A stretch of DNA of 64,000 nucleotides. It comes from Pegea sp. RAD2-039 (taxonomy: Eukaryota; Chordata; Thaliacea; Salpida; Salpidae). Shown here piece after piece: positions 57,001 through 64,000 of this stretch (positions are counted from its first letter, which is position 1; every line of letters begins with the position of its first letter). Below the pieces are notes generated by a model. That model was given only the letters and a program-made list of their open reading frames with translations, made no database searches and was not told where the DNA came from. A program made the position numbers and the translations under genes. The DNA lies in contig JAQGEQ010000284.1 of assembly GCA_034620365.1 (NCBI GenBank), positions 248,001 through 312,000 on the forward strand. Reading direction: 5' to 3'.

Positions 57001-59100
57001 ATACTTACATAAGTGTAAGAAAATATTGCATAATATACTAAAACCGAACAAAAAATAAACTGGTATTTAGCCTAATAATATTTTGAAGTGAGGTATTTGA
57101 GTTATAAATGCTTGATTGTTATAATTTACCGCCATAAATTTTAAAAATAAAATCAGTCTTACTGCAATGTTTCATTTTAACTTATTTGTCTATTTTTACT
57201 TTTAATAAAATGGTAACTTTCGCTTTTAAAAACTGTTTTTTTATTTATATAAAAACACTTTTGCAGTAGAAATATCTGCAAAATTAAAAAATAAAGTTTT
57301 TGTAACACAATTTTATAACATATAAACGTAAAAATGTTTTATATCAAATGCTTTGTCAAGTTTAAGAAACAACATAATAAATTTCTCTTTATTTATTTCA
57401 TTATAGAACTTACAATCACAAATCTTAAGAAGATTTTTAAACTTATTTCTAAACTTTTCAGTTCAACAAACTTTTGTTTGAATAAATTTTTAGCCTAAGA
57501 TAAGAAATCCTCGGTTTTTAGTGGTTTTAATGTTATTGATCATGTTCAAAGGTTGATATATTGGTTTGGAGAACCAAACTGACAGAAATTCTACTTGCTG
57601 TAATTTATCATTCATTCTATAAACTTTCATATTCAAGAATCTTTCGTTTATTTTCATAAAGATATATGAGCAAGTTATGATTTTTGCGTTTTGACTCTAA
57701 TAAAACAAAAATATTTCTATCTGTATTCACCTGTAGCCAGAATAACTCAGTATAAAGGCATTTGGAATAAATAAGTGTTAACTGTTTTAGCAAATTCAAA
57801 TTAATCATTTAAATATAAAGATATTACAAAACTTTTATTTTAATTTTCATTAATTTTATTAAATATTTGAAATAGGATTTTATATCGTTAAAAACAAAAT
57901 TATCTCGTTAATCAAGTTTTGATATCAAAAAACTAAGATAAAGATATCTAAGAGATTATTCACAGACTTTTGATTGTAAATAAAAGTATTTATAAAATTT
58001 GTTCAAATTATTTAAGAAGAAAAACCAAATAATTTCCTGTCGTTTTGATGTTTAAGGTAAAAACACGGAAATGTGAAAACTGGAAAATTAAATAGACAAA
58101 ATACATCAAAAATTTTTTTTTAATTTTATATTTAAAAGTTCTTTGAGGTGTCTGAAAATTTGATCCAAAATTTAATTGATAAAAAATATGAAAAAAAGAA
58201 GAAGAAAACGAATCTGGAGGAAAGACATACTAAATGATGCATACTTTTCATAGTTTTAAATCTTTAGTTTTCAATTTCTTCTTGTTGTAAATATTATGAA
58301 AAAAGTTAATAAAACTTAGAATTAAGAATTTTGTTAACTTGTAAAGAAGTAATAACAAAAAAAAGATTATTTTTCGTCGAATACCATTTTTTTATTTTAA
58401 AAAAAATTCTAAGTAATCTAAAGAATGCAATCATACGAATTAAAACCTGTTTTTATTTATAACAACCATCTAAAAACATTTATAGCTGATGTTTGCTACG
58501 TTATTTCTTAGATAGTGTAAAAATATTTTCAACACCGCAAGTCTTTTTTAATTGTCTAGTAGGTATTACAGGCTGTGGTTAATCAGACAAATGTTTCCTA
58601 AACAGAAGATTAGTTTTTTAATTTAACTTTAAATGAAAATAGAGAAAAATATTTGAAAGGGTTACATACATGTATTATTTTTAAACAAAAATTTACAAGT
58701 TTTTCTATAAACTTAGTTTTCTTACATATCTTTCTAACTAACAAATTGATACGACAAATTCAAACTTTTTAAAAGAGTCAAAGTTATATTTAGTTTTAAA
58801 TAGATAAATTGATGATAAATTTAATTATGCTATCTAATCATCAACTAGTAGAATTAGATCTTTTTAATCCAATATCTGTGGTTTAGATGAACATATTAAA
58901 TGTATAAGTCATCAAAAGTTGTTTAAGTTCATCTTCTATCCTACCTAATTTTAAAAAATTATGAGCTATTTTAAATTGCTTAGTGATAAATCAAATCAAG
59001 AGATTCTAAATTTAAAAGTTTAATTCAAAAATGTTTGATGTTTTTGCTAATTAGAATAAAAACACATTAAATTAAAGAATGTTAAAACCCTAAAAAATAT
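54076..59100. other. AT-rich region, no supported gene
   Basis: Upstream flank of the peptide gene, then AT-rich DNA. A less AT-rich patch at about 54,795-54,915 shows no sustained frame. A membrane-like open frame at 55,423-55,605 has no ATG and no usable splice site in front of it. Nothing else is supported. Confidence 0.4.
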
Positions 59101-59129
59101 ATTTACTAATCTAATTCAAGAGAAAATTT

Positions 59130-59395
59130 ATGGAGATTCAGATGATGCCCATTCTGGAGGATTCCACTCTCCACGCCAACAAGGTGATGCAGCGGAACAG
59201 AAAGACTGATGCAGTTACGCCCAGCTGACGTTACAGCAGCTGCCAGAACGACATTGAGTACAAACTGCCTACGAGGCTCTAACTCCGACTTTAAATTAGG
59301 AATTTTGCGTCTCCTAGAAGTGTTGTCGTTAACCAGACTCTCAGGCCCTTCTACCCGGGCTTTTATGGTTTTTTCGCCAATTGTATGGTAATTAA
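59130..59395. other. GC-rich island, likely retroelement scrap
   Basis: About 260 bp with base composition quite unlike its surroundings and sharp edges. The plus strand has a 60-codon open frame starting MQLRPADVTAAARTT. Another plus frame reads QRNRKTDAVTPS, stop, RYSSCQNDIEYKLPTRL. The stops and abrupt borders suggest a decayed insertion rather than a gene. Family unknown. Confidence 0.4.
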
Positions 59396-61059
59396 AGATT
59401 ATTAAATAAATTAAACTTTGACCTATATGAAAAATTCAATTGGTTGTGTTCAAAAAATCTTTTAAGAAATTGTTTGTAAAAAAATAGCTAAAAATTGTAA
59501 ATCAAGTTATTCAGCTTGTGAAGTTTTGAAAAGTTTCGCAAAAAAATATATCCTTTAAATAATTTAATAATCTTTAGCGGCACATAGTGGTGAAAACATC
59601 TAATGATTAATTCAATCAGAGTTAATTTTGCTTTGAATGCTTATAACAAGAAATATTGTATTTAGATTTACAATTTTTCACTATTTGCAAAAACACTTTA
59701 TGCTTTAACTTGAAAATTCAATTTTAGATCTTGAATAGAATTATTTACTTTCAATAATTTAAGATTTTTAGAAATTAGTTAATTAAAATAACTGTTTATA
59801 ACCAAATCATTGTTGAAAGAAAATTTAGTAATTTCATTTTTACATTAGCTTTTGATTGGCTTGTTGTGAGTTCACAAGCATCTAATCTGCTAACATGTCA
59901 ACACCACTTTTAATTTTAAGGTATAAATATATGAGGTTGAAAACTTAGATAGAAATTAGAAATAGTAAAAAGATACATAAACTGCTAAAGTGAAAAAATG
60001 AAACTTAAATTTTACAAAATTCACCTTAAATATATCAATAATGTGTTTTTTGTAACTTTTTATGACAACAAACAAAAAATTTCTAAAGTTTTTATTAAAC
60101 TGTTTATGTTTTCACATTGAGAAAATTTCTACTGAATTTACATATAGAATCTTATAAAATAATTTATCGGAATTTAGCTTCCTCCAAAATTGAACTTTTA
60201 ACAAATTATTGTGATTGAAATTTAGTTGGCTTTATCGATTTTGATTCATTAGATAAGGTTACATTTATTGATCGAATTCATTTATCAATATTATGTAAAA
60301 AATACCGATTAAATAACCAGAAATAAAAAATAAGATGAATTTGTAAAACTATATAAATAAAAAATACCTTATATAAAAAATAGATATCATTAAGTTGTAA
60401 ATTAAATTTATATATTTATACAGGAAACTGTGCCTATTTTTGAAGACTGGATACTGATAATTTTATTTATCTATAAAAAGCTCGAATATCAGAAGCTTTT
60501 TTATGTAAGTGATTAGAAGTTAGAAAATTTATATTTCAGAACTAGAATAATCACAAAATTAAAAGGTTTTCTTTCATTTACTAGGTCCTATAAAGCTTTC
60601 TCAATTGTAAACAAATTCAATTTCTTTTTTGTAATTATATTTAGTTTTTATTCTTTCTATAAGAAAACTTTTCCCTTTTTTAAATTTATTATTTTTGATA
60701 TTACTTTATATATTTTTTTATTTGATTAAATCTAATCCACTACTGATACTTGTAAATAAGCTCTTTAAATAGTTTTATACTTTGATAGATAATTCTTAAC
60801 ATGTTCAAATGCTGACGAAAGCTTGTTTGTATAAAAGTTGTTATTTATAAGACTAACATTCCATATTTCTTCATTATCTATATTTTAAACTTTTTTTAAA
60901 TTTTCACTTAAAATTAGAGATTAAATTTGAATTTTAGATTTGATTGAATTTGCCGTTTTTAGCATAAACTTATACAATTGTTATTAATTTGTTACCTTTT
61001 ATATTTTAACAGTTAAAAAGTGCTTCACTTTCTCAAAATCTCTACTGATGTTTATCAGT
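59396..61059. other. AT-rich 3' flank of the GPCR gene
   Basis: No exon, RNA gene or element recognised. It includes the likely 3' UTR of the minus-strand receptor on its right. Confidence 0.4.
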
Positions 61060-61989
61060 TTATTTAGAACAATTAAAAACGCATTTTGTAAAATTAGGTA
61101 TCGAAAAAGCATACAGGACAGGGTTCACAACACTATTCGACCAAGCTAGACATAAACTAAACGGATATACTTTTTTATAAAGTATTAAATCAAAATTGAA
61201 AAGATTCCACCAACCACCAACAACCGATAGCAAGTTTAGTGTTTGAATTGGTAACCAGCAAACTATAAAAGCGACTATTAGAGCAGTATTTAATACAAAG
61301 ATCCTTTTTTTAGGTGATCTTTGGCTTGAAGTCAAAGTTTTTTTGTTTACAATGCACATAATACGAATGTAGCAAAAAGTTATAGCTATTAATGGAAAGC
61401 AAAAGCCAGCAGTAAATTTGAAAAGATCAATAAGACCAGTAATTATCATTTTTGAATGGTTTTCAGGGATAAAAAAGTGACATTGAAAATGAAGTTCTGA
61501 AGTAGTACTAAAATTTGAAACTTCAGATTTCATTGAAACTGATTTTTCACTTTCAGTATAAAGTTGTCTTAATCTCATTAAAGGAATTCGGTAAAACGTG
61601 AAACAAATAGATAAAATCCATATAATGGCAATATTCCGTTTCAAAATAGATAATCTTCTCGATTTGGACTTTTTAGAAGATGTCATGGTAACCCATCTCT
61701 CAATAGCAATTGCTGTTAAAAAAAAGTTACTGGAAAACATGTTAAAAGTTGGGACTGTTCCACAAATCTTGCATAATATCAGACCAAACGGCCATTTCAT
61801 GCCATTTCTATATATAAAAGCCCAGAATGGAATTGTTGAAACAAAAAGTAAATCAGAAATTGACAAATTGAACAAGTAAGCCATGGTAGGCGACCATTTT
61901 CTTGGTTTCTTGATGAAAGCGATGATGGTAAATAAATTTCCAATGAGTCCAGTTATAAATATAATGATTAATGTTATAGTTACCCACAT
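61060..61989 (-). CDS. class A (rhodopsin-like) peptide-type GPCR
   Basis: Seven-helix receptor at the cell surface, coupled to G proteins. Seen: one uninterrupted minus-strand frame of 309 codons from ATG at 61989 (MWVTITLIII). Helix 1 has GLIGN. Helix 2 has NLSISDLLF and the gamma-group motif IPFWAF. Cys in LILCKI pairs with Cys in ECL2 (HFQCHFF). Helix 3 ends ERW in place of DRY. Helix 6 has CWLP and helix 7 NSVVNPVLYAF. The tail is short with two Cys (KCVFNCSK), possible palmitoylation sites. ECL2 has sequons NFS and NHS. Known: PFW in helix 2 with this layout is common in chemokine, angiotensin and other peptide receptors. The ligand cannot be told. Odd: only one residue precedes helix 1. 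The frame is open for eight more codons (T-T-D-S-N-L-D-K) behind an AACAG acceptor-like site, so a small upstream exon probably supplies the true N-terminus. Confidence 0.9.
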   Translation of the reverse strand: MWVTITLIIIFITGLIGNLFTIIAFIKKPRKWSPTMAYLFNLSISDLLFVSTIPFWAFIYRNGMKWPFGLILCKICGTVPTFNMFSSNFFLTAIAIERWVTMTSSKKSKSRRLSILKRNIAIIWILSICFTFYRIPLMRLRQLYTESEKSVSMKSEVSNFSTTSELHFQCHFFIPENHSKMIITGLIDLFKFTAGFCFPLIAITFCYIRIMCIVNKKTLTSSQRSPKKRIFVLNTALIVAFIVCWLPIQTLNLLSVVGGWWNLFNFDLILYKKVYPFSLCLAWSNSVVNPVLYAFSIPNFTKCVFNCSK

Positions 61990-63546
61990 CTTATCCAAAT
62001 TACTATCTGTTGTTTAAGTTTATATCAATTATTATTATGACTCTTTACGCTATTGATTCAAAAATCTTTATTAATTTGAAAACTCATTTTAACAACAAAT
62101 AATAATATCTTGATAATAATTATTGTAAAATTTAAAATAATAGGAATTAAAGTTATTATATTATATACATATATACAGAAAAATTTCTAAATTAAAGCAA
62201 GTTTTTAAAAAACTTACTGTTAATAGTAATCTTAAAAATAATTCATTTAGTCTACAACTGCCTTTTGCTCATTATTTCCAAGTTATAATTTTACTTAAAT
62301 ATTTATTGTAAAATCTACTAAATCATTAGATTATCAATTCTTTCAACTTAATAATTCTCTAAATGAAATTCAAACTAAGTTTTTGTCAAACTTGTATCTT
62401 AAAAAAATCTTTGAAATAAAACTGGTTTTAGTTTCACTTCTAAACATTTGTTTTCTATAACAGTGTTTCACTTAAAAATCGTATTTGTTCCATCTTAGTA
62501 AAATTTGTTTATTTATAGTTCCAACTGAAGGAAAAAAGAGACATCAATACCAATAAAACAGCAGATATCAATGTTCCATAAGAGACTTTAAACGAGGAAC
62601 AAATTTACAAAATTTTTTCAAGCTAATTGTTAATTAGATTGTACAAGAAAACAAATGATCAATAAAAACCTTTAAAAACATCTACGTTCAAGGTGTTGAG
62701 TTCTTTTAAACCAACTTTTATAACATACTTTTAAATGTGTTTGATAACCACTAAAAATAGCTCTGAAGACACTTTTGTTTCAAACAAAATAGTTTTAATA
62801 ACTTTACGAAACTGTCAATTAAAATAAACAAGTTTTCTTTCCAAACTTTAATCCAACTCATAAACCTCTATCACAATATTTATAGTAGCTTTTGATTCCA
62901 ATTCTTGTAAAAAGTTCTTTGAAGATAATTCCATATTTTAATCAGAAAGATCCTACAAAGTTTGTTTTGGTAAAATGTTTTCATTTTTAAATATTTCTGA
63001 TCTGACTTTGTATATCCAAATTAAATTCAATTTGTTGTTGTATAAAACCTACTTTAAGTAGTAAATTTGATTTAATAACAAATAGATGCGTACATTGATT
63101 AAGACAAGTTGTTTAAGCAGTTATTGATCTGCCTAGAAAATATATTTCTGGTGTTTTAGCATCTTATAAAATTTCCAGTAAAAAAATTAAGAACTAACAA
63201 GTCTAGTTGTTTTGCTTTTAACACTGTGGTGATAAAAAACATTTATTCAAAAGATATTAAACTTAAGTCTGATGTAAGTTCAATAACTTGATAAGTGACA
63301 ATGAAAAAGTTTATCTATATTATGGTTGAAAGCAAATAACAACAATTATCTAGAACAGTGATTCCTTTGAATATAAAATCTTTGTTTTAAAATATTTATC
63401 AGATTACGTTGTAGTTTTACTTGTTTTTTAGGAGGTGAAGAACTTGGTCACCAACCAGATAACTCACAGGCTACAAACATGAAGAAAAATGAAAATGTAT
63501 AGTTAGTCTTTACAAACAAAAAGTAAAAAAAGATCTTTGATGCTGG
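61990..63546. other. upstream flank of the GPCR, no supported gene
   Basis: AT-rich. An N-terminal exon of the receptor is expected here on the minus strand, but I could not place it. The acceptor-like AACAG lies at about 62,010. Confidence 0.35.
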
Positions 63547-64000
63547 TTATTGATTTTTAACATCAGTAAAACTAGTTTCTGAATTTTCAACATTTCCAGT
63601 TTTATCATCTGTCATCAACACATCAATCAAATCTTAAATGATAAACTATAAAAGTGTTCAGATGAAATTTTTTTCTTAATGTTGCAAAGAAAGAGTCTTC
63701 CAAGTTTTTATACTGAAAGAACGGATCAATTCAAAAGAGCTACCCTAATTTCTTACAAACAGTTCTTGACATAAAACTACACAAAATTTGCTGATCCGAA
63801 TATTACAATGAAATAAATTTTTTTTGTTATAATTGAAGTTATAAATTACCTGATTAAACTAATACTTTCGATTAGCATGAGCTACTTGTAGAAGAAAGTG
63901 TCTTCTCCAACTGTAGGTGCTTTGTGAGAAGTAAAGAACGGAATTTCTCAGACAGAAAATCCATAAACTCAATGTCAATGTCCCAGCAAAACGTCGCTGA
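63547..64000 (-). CDS. last two exons of an unidentified gene (partial)
   Basis: Seen on the minus strand: an open exon from the window edge to 63886 reading SATFCWDIDIEFMDFL, then SEKFRSLLLTKHLQLEKTLSST. It ends in phase 1 before GTAGCT. A second exon, 63547-63632, starts after a TTTAAG acceptor and reads NLIDVLMTDDKTG, then NVENSETSFTDVKNQ and a stop. Composition and phase agree, but the donor is weak and the acceptor is AAG. The protein is not recognised. It continues beyond the window. Confidence 0.45.

Noticed and set aside
61598..61879. Plus-strand 93-codon frame
   Set aside because: Antisense of the GPCR coding block, without family features.
63432..63502. Plus-strand stretch after TTTTTTAG reading GEELGHQPDNSQATN then stop
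   Set aside because: Looks like a terminal exon, but no upstream partner on that strand was found and a minus-strand gene ends close by.

Overview
This window is from an AT-rich animal genome (about one quarter G+C by eye). The genes are split by many spliceosomal introns with GT..AG borders, lie far apart, and there are non-LTR retrotransposon remains and microsatellites. The gene families (SCAI, SLC46, ribokinase, class A GPCR, a MARCKS-like protein) are animal ones. Acceptor-like sites 15-65 nt before most start codons, closely packed head-to-tail genes and a CR1-like retroelement would fit a flatworm or another lineage with spliced-leader trans-splicing. The sequence alone does not fix the species. 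All gene models here were built by hand from splice signals, phase agreement and remembered family patterns. No database search was run.

Layout. 0.7-11.8 kb holds three complete genes, all on the minus strand and head to tail: SCAI (16 exons, 604 aa), ribokinase (7 exons, 315 aa) and an SLC46/PCFT-type proton-coupled transporter (7 exons, 473 aa). Only 293 bp separate the ribokinase stop from the SLC46 start. 12-27 kb shows no gene I can support. 27.5-30.2 kb, plus strand, is a five-exon gene for an acidic Ala/Glu/Pro-rich protein with a MARCKS-like basic effector segment. 30.2-41 kb again shows nothing I can support. 41.0-42.55 kb is a 5'-truncated, internally deleted CR1-like retrotransposon on the minus strand, whose 3' tail has grown into about 85 perfect TTTA units. 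A second scrap of the same 3' end lies at 43.4 kb.

46.1-54.1 kb, minus strand, is the most striking locus. A TATA box and a signal-peptide exon are followed by 28 tandem copies of one small exon (27 of 105 nt plus a shorter first copy of 84 nt, repeated every 270 bp) and an 8-nt terminal coding exon. All exons are phase 1-1, so the whole array splices into one reading frame of about 1002 residues. Each repeat encodes a four-cysteine half-EGF peptide of about 31 residues. Each peptide is preceded by a tetrabasic RRRR or RKRR site (RNRR before the first). This reads as a secreted polyprotein cut by a furin-type protease into 28 near-identical small disulfide peptides. I do not recognise it as a known family.

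54-61 kb is AT-rich with two small GC-richer islands. 61.06-61.99 kb, minus strand, is an intron-free class A peptide-type GPCR coding block, probably missing a short upstream exon. The right edge (63.5-64.0 kb, minus strand) probably holds the last two exons of an unidentified gene.

Only the three left-hand genes look organised together, by strand and spacing. No shared pathway is evident between ribokinase (ribose phosphorylation), SLC46 (proton-coupled import) and SCAI (nuclear cofactor).
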